A DNA stretch of 64,000 nucleotides, from assembly GCA_002441125.1 (NCBI GenBank), contig DJVI01000015.1, positions 62,001-126,000 on the forward strand, given 5' to 3'. The translations under genes and the position numbers were made by a program. Below, piece by piece: positions 1 through 8,137 of this stretch. How positions within the stretch are numbered: position 1 is the stretch's first letter; each line of letters starts with the position of its first letter. The notes below the pieces were generated by a model. It worked only from the letters and a program-made list of their open reading frames with translations, was not told the DNA's origin and ran no database searches. Source of the stretch: Caldifarciminota bacterium UBA6260 (lineage in GTDB: Bacteria > Hydrothermota > 32-111).

Positions 1-191
1 TAACCAAAAACTGTGTCGCCTCTAACAGATATCCTTTCAGGATGGTCCATCGCTACCTGAAGAACTGTCATCAAAGTATCACCAATAGGAATTGAGTAAG
101 TAAGATTTTCAACAACAGGAAGATTTCTTGGAAGTGGTATTGAACAGGATATAAAAATTAGTATAAAAAGAGAAAAGAATAATTTTTTCAT
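1..191 (-). CDS. Putative lipoprotein, 3' part outside window
   Basis: The first 63 codons of a gene that runs off the left edge. It begins with a lysine-initiated hydrophobic signal peptide (MKKLFFSLFILIF) followed by a lipobox ending ISC, so the mature protein should start at Cys17 as an acylated envelope lipoprotein. A GGAGGTG ribosome site lies two bases upstream of ATG at 191, and a sigma-70-like promoter lies further upstream, so it is separately transcribed. The visible mature part has no recognisable domain; function unknown. Confidence 0.75.
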   Translation of the reverse strand, partial: MKKLFFSLFILIFISCSIPLPRNLPVVENLTYSIPIGDTLMTVLQVAMDHPERISVRGDTVFG

Positions 192-218
192 TTCACCTCC
201 AGCTTTATTTAATATATT

Positions 219-247
219 ATTTTATTCTTTTTTTAGGTAACAGTCAA
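219..247 (-). promoter_or_regulatory. Sigma-70-type promoter of the edge lipoprotein gene
   Basis: On the minus strand TTGACT (242-247), a 17-base spacer, then TAAAAT (219-224). The lipoprotein start codon is at 191, leaving a short leader that carries the GGAGGTG site. Confidence 0.55.
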
Positions 248-254
248 GAAATCT

Positions 255-1067
255 TTAGTTTTTATTTTTCAAAAATAAAAGGATAACTTTATCCAAAAGA
301 AAACCGAAAATTTTAAAGAGAATATAAAACAAAAAGGAGAGTAAGAAAATTTCAAAAAATGAAAATGGATACAAAAGTGTTACCTTTCTTAAAAAAATCC
401 CGCAAAACGATGAGACGAGAAAAGAGATCAGTATATCATAGTAAAGGTATTCGTTTCCATTTTTTATAGTATAAATTATTCTCGGAATTATACAAAAAGG
501 TAAAAGAAGAAAAAAATATCCATGCATGTAAGAAAAAATGAAAAGAAAAATTTTTTCAACATCTTCCATATAATAGTAGTATTTATCCTTAACCAATTTT
601 ATCTTTAAAATTTCATACAAACTTCTGATAAGATACTTAAGAAAATAGAGTATGAAGATAAGGCCAACGAGGAGGAATAATATTTTGAAAACAGAAATGT
701 TTTTGATACTTTCGACTACAAAAAAATTTGAAATCGATGAGAGAAAGAGTATAACAAAAAAATGTAAAAGTTGATCCAAAACAAAATTTATACCTTTATC
801 AAAATTGTTTTTATTCTTTGAGAGGTCTATAAAAAAATGTGAGATAAAAGTTAGAATTGAAATCAATAAGGAAAAAAATAGTTTTTTGGAAAATATATAA
901 ATAAAAAGAAAAGTTGTTAAAAAAACAATAGAAGAGTGTAGAAAGAGACCTTTTTTACTTTTTAGTTTTAGTTTAAATACAATGTCAGTTTGAAAGATAA
1001 AGTCACCAAATAGGTGACCTATCAAAAGAATTATTATTATATCAACTTTAGGTAAAAAATTATTCAT
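255..1067 (-). CDS. DUF3307 family integral membrane protein
   Basis: A 270-residue polytopic membrane protein. The N-terminal helix carries the GHLFGDFIFQTD pattern followed by a helix with LHSS, the signature of DUF3307 membrane proteins, whose role is unknown. About seven to eight hydrophobic segments follow, the second half being family-unspecific. Its start overlaps the end of rplI by 8 bases, so it is the last gene of the long operon. Nothing suggests a specific substrate. Confidence 0.65.
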   Translation of the reverse strand: MNNFLPKVDIIIILLIGHLFGDFIFQTDIVFKLKLKSKKGLFLHSSIVFLTTFLFIYIFSKKLFFSLLISILTFISHFFIDLSKNKNNFDKGINFVLDQLLHFFVILFLSSISNFFVVESIKNISVFKILFLLVGLIFILYFLKYLIRSLYEILKIKLVKDKYYYYMEDVEKIFLFIFSYMHGYFFLLLPFCIIPRIIYTIKNGNEYLYYDILISFLVSSFCGIFLRKVTLLYPFSFFEIFLLSFLFYILFKIFGFLLDKVILLFLKNKN

Positions 1068-1506
1068 CCTTTACAACCGAAAGGTTCAAACTTCCAATAA
1101 CCTCCGGATGTAATTTTATATTAACAATAAAATCACCAAGTTTTTTTATAGGTTCATCAAGTATAACTGCATGCTCATCTATCTTTATACCATTCTTCTC
1201 AAGTTCCTCACAGATCAACTTCTTTGAGATTGATCCATAAAGAGAATCATCATCGTGAACTTTTTGTTTTATAGTCAAATTCAAAGATGAGAGTTTCTCT
1301 TTAACCTGAAGTGCTATCTCTTTATTTTTTAATTCTTTCTGTTCATACTTTATCTTTTCCTGTTGAAACTTTTTTAAATTGTTTTCAGAATATTCGTAAG
1401 CGAGTTTGTTAGGTATTAAATAATTTCTTGCATAACCATCTTTGACATTTACTACATCTCCCCTCTTACCGAGTTTTTCAAGATTCTCTCTTAAAATTAC
1501 TTTCAT
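1060..1506 (-). CDS. rplI: 50S ribosomal protein L9
   Basis: 148 residues, the usual L9 length. The N-terminal RNA-binding domain carries the family signature MKVILRENLEKLGKRGDVV then KDGYARNYLIPNKLA; a long charged connecting helix (about 45-80) leads to the C-terminal domain. It binds 23S rRNA at the base of the L1 stalk and spans to the neighbouring ribosome. It follows rpsR by 8 bases in the conserved rpsF-ssb-rpsR-rplI order. Confidence 0.97.
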   Translation of the reverse strand: MKVILRENLEKLGKRGDVVNVKDGYARNYLIPNKLAYEYSENNLKKFQQEKIKYEQKELKNKEIALQVKEKLSSLNLTIKQKVHDDDSLYGSISKKLICEELEKNGIKIDEHAVILDEPIKKLGDFIVNIKLHPEVIGSLNLSVVKDE

Positions 1507-1514
1507 ATTAGCTC

Positions 1515-1784
1515 CTATCTCATGTTTTCATCAACATATGGAAGAAGAGCCATCTGTCTTGCAGTTTTTATAGCTCTTACAACTTCTTTCTGATGTTTTT
1601 CGCAGAGTCCAGTAGCTTTTCTTGGTAATATTTTTCCCCTATCATTGATGAATTTTGATAAGAACTGGATATTTTTGTAATCTATTTTTTCTTTTCTGGC
1701 ACAAAGTTTACAAACTTTTACCTTTTTAACACCATTTCTTGAATCTGAATAGCCGTTATTTTCCTTAGAATGGAATGGACTCAT
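1515..1784 (-). CDS. rpsR: 30S ribosomal protein S18, zinc-ribbon-like form
   Basis: 89 residues from the ATG at 1784. The core matches S18: KVCKLCARK, IDYKN, GKILPRKATGLC, then AIKTARQMALLPY. It pairs with S6 on the platform of the small subunit. The start is chosen because GGAGGT sits four bases upstream of this ATG; an in-frame ATG 18 bases earlier has no such site. Oddity: paired cysteines (CxxC) plus a later CxxH suggest a zinc-binding form. The start lies inside the last codons of ssb (20-base overlap), so translation is probably coupled. Confidence 0.95.
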   Translation of the reverse strand: MSPFHSKENNGYSDSRNGVKKVKVCKLCARKEKIDYKNIQFLSKFINDRGKILPRKATGLCEKHQKEVVRAIKTARQMALLPYVDENMR

Positions 1785-2238
1785 CAGTACCTCCGTTTTC
1801 AATTTCTTCTATTTCGTTAAAATCTTTTTCAACATCATCTATAACCTTTTCATAAGAATTGTCCCCTTCACCTTCATACTCAGCAGTTTCCCTTGACAAA
1901 AAGTATATTTTGGTTGCTCTTATCTGAAAGGAGATCTTCTTCTCATGCGTTCTTTTATCCTCATAATTGTTAGCCTCAAGAGAACCTTCAACAATAACTG
2001 GAGTTCCAGTTTTCAACTTTTTTTCTAAACCATCTTCAAATTTTGTAAAATAAGAAACACTTATAAAAAGAGGATTATCTTTCCATTCTCCACTTTTATC
2101 TTTGAATCTTTTCGAAGATGCGAGACGAAAACCTATTACTCCAGTGTTGTCAGAAGTGTATCTCTTTTCTGCATCCTTTGTAACTCTACCAGCGATGATT
2201 ATTCTGTTAAGGTTTGGAAGGTTTATCTTTTCAGCCAT
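1765..2238 (-). CDS. ssb: Single-stranded DNA-binding protein
   Basis: 157 residues. An N-terminal OB fold (about 1-110) begins with LNRIIIAGRVTKDAE, then a short acidic linker rich in Glu/Asp, and ends in the conserved tip DESIPF, which in this family recruits replication and repair partners. It coats single-stranded DNA in replication, recombination and repair. It sits between rpsF (directly abutting) and rpsR (overlapping), the usual arrangement. Confidence 0.96.
   Translation of the reverse strand: MAEKINLPNLNRIIIAGRVTKDAEKRYTSDNTGVIGFRLASSKRFKDKSGEWKDNPLFISVSYFTKFEDGLEKKLKTGTPVIVEGSLEANNYEDKRTHEKKISFQIRATKIYFLSRETAEYEGEGDNSYEKVIDDVEKDFNEIEEIENGGTDESIPF
1789..1794 (-). promoter_or_regulatory. 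Ribosome-binding site deciding the rpsR start
   Basis: GGAGGT on the minus strand, four bases before ATG 1784 and inside the last codons of ssb. It selects the internal ATG over the one at 1802. Confidence 0.7.
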
Positions 2239-2535
2239 TTATACCTTCACTTCATCATTTTTCTTTATCATGTATCTCCAGACTGTTTCATCGAGTTTGA
2301 TCTCTTTCCTTAACTCTTCTACTTTCAATGGATCAAGGTTAAAGTTGATCAAAACAAAATGTCCCTGAGCTGTTTTGTTTATTTCATATGTGAGTTTTTC
2401 AACTCCTTTATCTTCAACATTTTCAACTTTTCCTGATAGTTCCTCAACCCATTTTTTGAAATTAGAAATTCTCTCTTCAAGAATCTCCTGAGTTAAAGTA
2501 GGATCGTAGATGATCAAAATTTCATAGTTAACCAA
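2239..2535 (-). CDS. rpsF: 30S ribosomal protein S6
   Basis: 98 residues, starting MVNYEILIIYDPTL, with WRYMIKKND near the end as in S6. It forms a heterodimer with S18 on the 30S platform, consistent with co-transcription with rpsR. Typical length; the Lys/Val-rich end lacks the glutamate tail of some S6 proteins. The gene directly abuts ssb. Confidence 0.96.
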   Translation of the reverse strand: MVNYEILIIYDPTLTQEILEERISNFKKWVEELSGKVENVEDKGVEKLTYEINKTAQGHFVLINFNLDPLKVEELRKEIKLDETVWRYMIKKNDEVKV

Positions 2536-2547
2536 AATTTCCTCCTG

Positions 2548-3104
2548 TTATTTTTCTTCTTTTTTATTAATTATACTCATAGATCTTTCAAATCCATTTT
2601 CCAAAATTGTGTAAAGGTTACTTACTCCTCTATCAATAATTAGTTTGTGATCTTCACCATTCATTTTTCCAAGAACAAAATCTTTATCCTTTTTTCCTTC
2701 ATCTTCTCCGATTCCAACTCTCAACCTTGCAAAATTATCTGTATTGAGGTGATATATTACAGATTTCAAGCCGTTATGACCTCCATCTGAACCAGACAAC
2801 CTCAATCTGAATGTAAAGAGTGGAATATTGAAATCATCAACAACTATCAAAAGATCTTTTAAATCTATCTTATAGTAGTTAACAAATTCCATAACAGCTA
2901 TCCCGCTTTCATTCATATAGGTAGTTGGAACCATTAAAAACAGTTTATCTTTCAAAGAACATTCAGAAAAAAAAAGTGACCTTTACCACTTTTAAACTGC
3001 AATTTCTTCTTTTTTGCAAATTCCACAATTATCTCTTTACCTATGTTGTGCCTTGTTCTATCATAGATTTTATCAGGATTTCCAAGCCCAACAAATGCAA
3101 ACAT
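2548..3104 (-). CDS. pth: Peptidyl-tRNA hydrolase, frame interrupted at a T9 tract
   Basis: The intact protein would be 185 residues, the normal Pth length, and would free peptides from prematurely released peptidyl-tRNA. The first frame starts at ATG 3104 (GGAG five bases upstream) with FVGLGNP and the catalytic-His motif TRHNIG, but stops after 50 codons just past nine consecutive T (2967-2975). One more T joins it to the second frame, which carries MVPTTYMNESG, VVDDFNIP and GSDGGHNGLKS. All active-site residues are therefore present across the two frames. Because the enzyme is essential, slippage at the T-run or a homopolymer sequencing error is likelier than true loss. It follows rplY by 9 bases. 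Confidence 0.88.
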
Positions 3105-3113
3105 ATTACTCCA

Positions 3114-3809
3114 TTATTTCTTTTCTTTTTTCTCTTTTCCTTTATCTTTCTCTTTCTCTTTCTCCTCGCCTTCCTCTTCTTCACCCTCTCCTTTCTCTTT
3201 TCTTATAAGTTCTGGTTCTTTAGCTTCCTCTTCAGGTTTTGGAGCTTCCTCAACATAAGCTTTTGGAGCAAGAATTGTCACGATAACCTCTTCAGGATTT
3301 TCAATAATTTCGAATTTTTCTACTTTCAAATCTTTAACATGAACAGAATCACCTATCATAAGATCTGAAATATCAACTTCTATATGTGAAGGGATATCTG
3401 TTGGCAAACATTTAATTTCTATCTCTCTCAACAAGTGTTCAACTATTCCACCTTCTTTAACACCCTTTGCAGATCCTTTTAAAATTACTGGAACATTAAG
3501 TTTCAACTTTTCAGTTTTATGAATTATCTGAAAATCGATATGCATGATTTTATTCGTTCTTGGACTTCTAAATATCTCTTTGATGATTGCAAGAAAATTG
3601 TCATTCCCCATTTTGATATTTATCAAAGACTTTTCTCTTCCGATCGAATGAAACATTTTGTTCAATTCTACCTCATCAACAGAGAACAATCTATTCTCTT
3701 CTTTATGTCCATAAGCTACACATGGTATTTTACCATTTTTTCTTATAAGGGTAAGGTTATGTTTTTTACCCTTCTCTCTTTTTTCAACTGTTAAATCATA
3801 TTGAAGCAT
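3114..3809 (-). CDS. rplY: 50S ribosomal protein L25/Ctc, long form
   Basis: 231 residues, the two-domain Ctc/TL5 form rather than short L25. The N-terminal 5S rRNA-binding domain (about 1-95) includes GKIPCVAYG and NKIMHIDFQ; the beta-rich C-terminal domain follows to about residue 185. The last 40 or so residues are an unusual run of Glu and Lys. It binds 5S rRNA in the central protuberance. The prs-rplY-pth order is conserved in many bacteria. Confidence 0.94.
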   Translation of the reverse strand: MLQYDLTVEKREKGKKHNLTLIRKNGKIPCVAYGHKEENRLFSVDEVELNKMFHSIGREKSLINIKMGNDNFLAIIKEIFRSPRTNKIMHIDFQIIHKTEKLKLNVPVILKGSAKGVKEGGIVEHLLREIEIKCLPTDIPSHIEVDISDLMIGDSVHVKDLKVEKFEIIENPEEVIVTILAPKAYVEEAPKPEEEAKEPELIRKEKGEGEEEEGEEKEKEKDKGKEKKEKK

Positions 3810-3817
3810 TTGTCCTC

Positions 3818-4747
3818 CTAATCAAAAAGTGCACTGATAGATTCTTTATTATAAACTCTTTTTATCGCGTTGGCAAAAAGATCAGCCATCGATAAAACTT
3901 CTATTTTTTCAATCTTTTTTTCTTCAGGAATAACAACACTGTTGGAAGTATAAAGTTTATCTATTGGTGAATTTTTAATTTTAGCAATAGCATCTCCGGA
4001 AAGCAAAGGATGGGTTACACAGGCTATTATCCTTTTGGCTCCATTATATTTTAAAGCTTCAGCTGCTTTTGTTATCGTTCCCGCTGTATCGATAATATCA
4101 TCAACCATAAGTATATCTTTGTCTTTTACTTCACCGACTACATGCATGACCTCTGACTGGTTAGGTGAACTTCTCCTTTTATCTATTACAGCTATAGGAA
4201 GGTTATTCAATTTTTTCGCAATATTTCTTGCCCTGTTAACTCTTCCGGCATCAGGTGAAACTACAACAGTGTTATCAAGTTTCTCATTTTTCAAAAGGTA
4301 TTCTACAAAAACTGGGGATGAATATAGGTGATCAACTGGAACATTGAAAAAGCCTTGTATCTGTTCCGCATGCAGTTCAAGCACCATTATCCTTGAAACT
4401 CCAGCTGTAGTGAGAAGGTTCGCGACAACCCTTGAACTTATTGGAACTCTTGGAGCATCCTTCTTATCCTGCCTTGCATATCCATAGTAAGGTATAACAG
4501 CTGTAATCATATCAGCAGAAGCTCTCCTTAAAGCATCGATGATGAAAATAAGTTCAAGAAGATTATCTGCTGGTGGATTTGTAGATTGTATAACGAATAC
4601 ATGGCTTCCCCTTACAGATTCATTTATCTGAACCCTTATCTCTCCATCAGAAAATTTTGTTATTAGAGAATCAACAAGTGGAATATTTAACTTGTTAGAT
4701 ATCTCTTTTGCTATTTTAGCATTAGAATTTCCTGCTATAAGTTTCAT
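3818..4747 (-). CDS. prs: Ribose-phosphate pyrophosphokinase
   Basis: 309 residues, a full-length class I enzyme. It makes PRPP from ribose 5-phosphate and ATP for nucleotide, histidine and NAD synthesis. Visible signatures: FSDGEIRVQINESVRG near the start, PYYGYARQDKK, VVVSPDAGRVNRA and the PRPP loop MVDDIIDTAGTI. It lies 8 bases upstream of rplY and just downstream of tRNA-Gln. Confidence 0.97.
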   Translation of the reverse strand: MKLIAGNSNAKIAKEISNKLNIPLVDSLITKFSDGEIRVQINESVRGSHVFVIQSTNPPADNLLELIFIIDALRRASADMITAVIPYYGYARQDKKDAPRVPISSRVVANLLTTAGVSRIMVLELHAEQIQGFFNVPVDHLYSSPVFVEYLLKNEKLDNTVVVSPDAGRVNRARNIAKKLNNLPIAVIDKRRSSPNQSEVMHVVGEVKDKDILMVDDIIDTAGTITKAAEALKYNGAKRIIACVTHPLLSGDAIAKIKNSPIDKLYTSNSVVIPEEKKIEKIEVLSMADLFANAIKRVYNKESISALFD

Positions 4748-4764
4748 AACAACTCACTACTTTA

Positions 4765-4837
4765 CTGGGGCGGTAGGATTCGAACCTACGAATGCGGGAA
4801 CCAAAATCCCGTGGCTTGCCAGCTTGCCGACACCCCA
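4765..4837 (-). tRNA. tRNA-Gln (anticodon TTG)
   Basis: A 73-base cloverleaf. The acceptor stem TGGGGTG pairs with CGCCCCA (one G-U), the anticodon stem-loop has loop TTTTGGT reading TTG, and the T arm contains GTTCGAATC. The U1-A72 pair with discriminator G fits tRNA-Gln identity. CCA is not encoded (TAA follows), so a CCA-adding enzyme is required. It is embedded between spoVG and prs. Confidence 0.96.
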
Positions 4838-4861
4838 AAAGTTTAAATTTTAGATTTAATT

Positions 4862-5122
4862 TTACTTCTTATTCACTTCCTCTTGGTATTTTTCAAGAAC
4901 GACTTTCTCAATCTTCTGTCTCATCTCATTGTTGATTGGATGGGCTATATCCCTATAGGTTCCATCCTTAGCCCTTCTTGATGGCATGGAAATGAAAAGA
5001 CCTTTTTTCCCGTCAATAATCTTTAAACCCCTGATAACAAATGCGTTGTCAAAAGTTACATTTGCAAACGCCTTCAACTTGGGTTCATCTCTTAATGTGA
5101 TTCTTACTTCGGTAATTTCCAT
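4862..5122 (-). CDS. spoVG: Septation regulator SpoVG
   Basis: 86 residues matching SpoVG: MEITEVRI, KAFANVTFDNAFVIRGLKI, ISMPSRRAKDGTYRDIAHPI. The family consists of small nucleic-acid-binding regulators best known from Bacillus, but also found in non-sporulating bacteria, so it does not imply sporulation here. It overlaps the end of ispE by 19 bases, an order shared with Firmicutes (ispE next to spoVG). Confidence 0.95.
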   Translation of the reverse strand: MEITEVRITLRDEPKLKAFANVTFDNAFVIRGLKIIDGKKGLFISMPSRRAKDGTYRDIAHPINNEMRQKIEKVVLEKYQEEVNKK

Positions 5123-6033
5123 TCTTCCTCCTGAATTTTTGTTAGTGATTCTTTTTTTATCCTACTTCGAGTTATCGGGGTGGTAAAAAAAATCCTGTTC
5201 CCACCGAACTCTCTTTTTAGCGCATCAAAATGTTCTTCATTTTCAAAGATCGCATAAATAGAAGAACCACTTCCACTCATTAGTGAAAGTAAAGGATCAT
5301 ATCTTAAAATCCTATCTTTGATATCCTTCAAAAGAGGATACCTTTCAAAAATAACATTTTCAAAAACATTATAAAAATATTTGAAAGATCCTTTCAAATA
5401 TTTATAATCAATTTTTGAACTTATAATATTATAAGATTTTCTTTCTTTTGTCAAGTGTTTAGATAAAAGGTCATAAGCTTCTTTTGTTGATACATGAAGG
5501 TCTGGGGAAATTATAAAAATTTTTAAATTCTCAATCTGGGGAATATCGATGAATTGAAGCTTTTCCCCAATACCTCTTCCTATAGCTGTGCCTCCTTCAA
5601 GAATGAATGGACAATCAGCTCCAACCTTTAGAGAAAGATCTTTAAGTTCTTCATTTTTAAACGGATACCCATAGTAGTGGTTCAAAAAATTCAAAATAGT
5701 TGATCCATCAGCACTTCCACCTCCAAGACCCGCACCTTGTGGTATTATCTTTTTAACTTTGAAACAGAAATCCACCCAACCTTTATTGTTCTTTCTTAGA
5801 AAATTTTCCTTAAAAATCGTGTACGATCTATAAATAGTATTGTTAACTGGGTCAATAGGATAATCGTTGTTAAAAAACTCAATATTCAACTCTTCACTTT
5901 CATAAGCCTCAATCTCATCAAAAAGATCTATAGATTGGAATAATGTTAAAATTTCGTGAAACCCATCTTCCCTTTTATTCAAAACATCCAAAAAAAGGTT
6001 TATTTTACAGAAAGGTTTTATAAGGTATTTCAT
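5104..6033 (-). CDS. ispE: 4-diphosphocytidyl-2-C-methyl-D-erythritol kinase
   Basis: 309 residues, GHMP kinase family. It phosphorylates CDP-ME at the 2-position in the MEP isoprenoid pathway. The GHMP ATP loop is PQGAGLGGGSADGS, the N-terminal segment KPFCKINLFLDVLNKREDGFHE is typical of IspE, and MSGSGSSIYAIF forms the C-terminal glycine-rich motif. It sits directly downstream of the GGGP synthase-like gene, so isoprenoid supply and use are encoded together; dxr and uppS lie in another operon of this window. Confidence 0.95.
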   Translation of the reverse strand: MKYLIKPFCKINLFLDVLNKREDGFHEILTLFQSIDLFDEIEAYESEELNIEFFNNDYPIDPVNNTIYRSYTIFKENFLRKNNKGWVDFCFKVKKIIPQGAGLGGGSADGSTILNFLNHYYGYPFKNEELKDLSLKVGADCPFILEGGTAIGRGIGEKLQFIDIPQIENLKIFIISPDLHVSTKEAYDLLSKHLTKERKSYNIISSKIDYKYLKGSFKYFYNVFENVIFERYPLLKDIKDRILRYDPLLSLMSGSGSSIYAIFENEEHFDALKREFGGNRIFFTTPITRSRIKKESLTKIQEEEWKLPK

Positions 6034-6761
6034 CGTTTAAAAATTTTCACAACCTCTGAGAATTCAAAAATTTTGTCAGGATCATTTTCTATTGAATTCC
6101 CAGTAATTATAAAATCTGCTCCACTTTCAAGTATAGAAAATGCTGTTTCCCCATCCTTTATTCCACCACCAACAAGTAAAGGTTTTGAAAGGATCTTTTT
6201 TGCACTTTTTATGAATTTCAAAGGGACAGTTTTATCCGAACCACTACCAGCTTCAAGGTAAACAGTTTTAAAATTTGATATTTCGGAAAGATATATATAA
6301 TTTAAAAAAGTTTTCATATCTTTTATAAAATTAATCGGTACCCTTTTAGCAACAGAAGTTTTTCTGTTTTCCATACAGAGGATATAAGATGTTGGAATAA
6401 TTTTTAAAGATGATTTGTAAAGGTTCTCAGCACCGTCGACATGTTCACCTATTATATAATCCAGTTTTCTCGTATTCAGTAAAAACAAAAGTAAAAGGAA
6501 ATCCGCTCTATTTGAAATCTGATAATGTGAACCTGGGAAAATGAAAACTGGTTTTTTCGTATTTTTCTTTACCGAAAGTATGTATCTGTCAAAACCTTTT
6601 ATTTTTTTATCACTTCCACCTATAAATATTCCATCAACTGAGGAAGTGTTTACATTTTTTAATATCTTTTCCAAATCTATCTTTTTTGCCGGATCTATTA
6701 AAACAAAATATCCCTTTTTTTTCTCCTTAAAAATCTTTTCAATAGGAGAGATTACTTCCAC
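6030..6761 (-). CDS. Geranylgeranylglyceryl phosphate synthase / PcrB family
   Basis: 243 residues, TIM-barrel prenyltransferase. The family joins a polyprenyl diphosphate to sn-glycerol-1-phosphate through an ether bond. Motifs in order: VLIDPAKK, GSD at the phosphate site, FPGSHYQIS, YLEAGSGSDK, LLVGGGIKDG and ADFIITGNS. The length and motif set resemble the longer archaeal/FCB GGGPS forms more than short Bacillus PcrB; exact chain-length preference cannot be read by eye. It overlaps both the reductase upstream and ispE downstream, arguing for a joint isoprenoid-lipid role. Confidence 0.88.
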   Translation of the reverse strand: MEVISPIEKIFKEKKKGYFVLIDPAKKIDLEKILKNVNTSSVDGIFIGGSDKKIKGFDRYILSVKKNTKKPVFIFPGSHYQISNRADFLLLLFLLNTRKLDYIIGEHVDGAENLYKSSLKIIPTSYILCMENRKTSVAKRVPINFIKDMKTFLNYIYLSEISNFKTVYLEAGSGSDKTVPLKFIKSAKKILSKPLLVGGGIKDGETAFSILESGADFIITGNSIENDPDKIFEFSEVVKIFKR

Positions 6762-7966
6762 ATCAACCTCATAATTATTTTCAACAGATATTTGTCTTTC
6801 ATCAAACTACCCATGAAGTTGATAACCATACCTATAGCTTTGAAGGATGATTTAAAAGAATATATAGTTGAATAAAAATCTGTAGACAGTATCTTTTTAC
6901 CGTTGAAAAGATTTATCGCTGATGTAAAGAATTGATCCAACTCCTCTTCACTCATCTTTAAAATCATCTCTCTCAACTGGTTCTGTTTTTTTATAGAATA
7001 GCTGTTATCCTTCTCGACAAGTTCTTGATACTGTGACATCCTTTTCGCAGAGAAATCCTTACCTTTCAAAACAGAGTTGGCTACAATTGCAGCAAAATTC
7101 GCTGTCCTCAAAGCGTTATCTATACCTCCACCAGTTATAGGATCAGCTGCTCTTGCACTATCTCCAATAACCATTACCCTGTCTGTATACATCCTTGAAA
7201 GTTGATTCACACTAACACATCCCGGAAACTCTCTCAATATTTTAGCATCAGGGTAATTCTTTTTTCTATATTCGTTCAAAAGTTTATAGGGTTTTTCACA
7301 ATCCAAAGAGGAAGTTATTCCAAGACCAAAGTTCGCTTCATTGTTACCTCTTGGAAAAACCCATAAATATCCACCCGGTGCAACCGAAGGTGTAAAATCA
7401 AAAATAATCTCTTCATCTTTAACCTTTGGATCATGTATTACCTGCTGATAACATGAATACATATCGATAAGGTTACAAACAGAGTTGATCCCAACTTTAT
7501 TCGGAAGATACGATTCAACCCCATCAGCTATTATCAAAATCTTTCCAAAATACTCCTCACCATTTTCAAGAATCACTTTAACCTGTTCATCCTCAACTTT
7601 TGCATCAACAACAAAACTACCTGTTTTTATTTCAAAATTGTTTTCCTTTTTAACTTTATCAGCTATATATTTTTCAAACTTTGATCTGTCTATTATAAGT
7701 CCCATATCAGGTATATCAACATTAGCTTCAAGATCTTTGTATTTAACTTTCAATTTTGAAAATCTGTTTCTTATAAATGGGAGATCACTCTCTTTGAAAA
7801 ACTGTTTTAAAGTATTGTTAGAAATACCTTCAGCACATATTATAGGTTCACCTATTACATCATCCTTTTCAAAAAGAATAACTTTATAACTTTTTTCTAT
7901 CTTATAAGCAGCGTAAAGACCAGCAGGTCCTCCGCCAACGATTATAACATCATAATTTTTATCCAT
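6752..7966 (-). CDS. Geranylgeranyl reductase family FAD-dependent oxidoreductase
   Basis: 404 residues. The N-terminal FAD loop is VIVGGGPAGLYAAYKI, followed by the family's YLWVFPRG segment and the second FAD motif GDSARAADPITGGG. GGR enzymes saturate isoprenoid chains of archaeal-type lipids, quinones or chlorophyll. The neighbours favour a lipid role: a GGGP synthase overlaps downstream and a ferredoxin gene overlaps its start by 8 bases, as expected for a ferredoxin-fed reductase. Substrate is inferred, not shown. Confidence 0.88.
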   Translation of the reverse strand: MDKNYDVIIVGGGPAGLYAAYKIEKSYKVILFEKDDVIGEPIICAEGISNNTLKQFFKESDLPFIRNRFSKLKVKYKDLEANVDIPDMGLIIDRSKFEKYIADKVKKENNFEIKTGSFVVDAKVEDEQVKVILENGEEYFGKILIIADGVESYLPNKVGINSVCNLIDMYSCYQQVIHDPKVKDEEIIFDFTPSVAPGGYLWVFPRGNNEANFGLGITSSLDCEKPYKLLNEYRKKNYPDAKILREFPGCVSVNQLSRMYTDRVMVIGDSARAADPITGGGIDNALRTANFAAIVANSVLKGKDFSAKRMSQYQELVEKDNSYSIKKQNQLREMILKMSEEELDQFFTSAINLFNGKKILSTDFYSTIYSFKSSFKAIGMVINFMGSLMKDKYLLKIIMRLMWK

Positions 7967-8135
7967 TTTTACTTAACGCTCCCACTGGACAAACTTTTAT
8001 ACATTTATCACATTTTAAACAACCATCTCTGATTTCCAATCTGTCTTTGTACATTATTATAACTTTTGCGGGGCAGACAGCGACACATCCCCCACAGAGC
8101 CCACATTTTTCTTTATCAACCTTTATGTATTCCAT
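7959..8135 (-). CDS. 2[4Fe-4S] ferredoxin (58 aa)
   Basis: A short complete gene from ATG 8135 to TAA at 7959. It has two cluster motifs: C11, C14, C17, C21-Pro and C39, C42, C45, C49-Pro, the classic pattern of a small clostridial-type ferredoxin. It starts two bases after alaS ends and overlaps the geranylgeranyl reductase start by 8 bases. An adjacent ferredoxin is the electron donor of geranylgeranyl reductase in Methanosarcina, so the same pairing is likely here (inference). Confidence 0.93.
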   Translation of the reverse strand: MEYIKVDKEKCGLCGGCVAVCPAKVIIMYKDRLEIRDGCLKCDKCIKVCPVGALSKNG

Positions 8136-8137
8136 TT

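Noticed and set aside
2925..3368. Plus-strand open frames across pth and rplY
   Set aside because: They are antisense to clear genes, Phe/Leu/Ser-rich because of the Lys/Glu-rich tail of L25, and have no ribosome site or family match.
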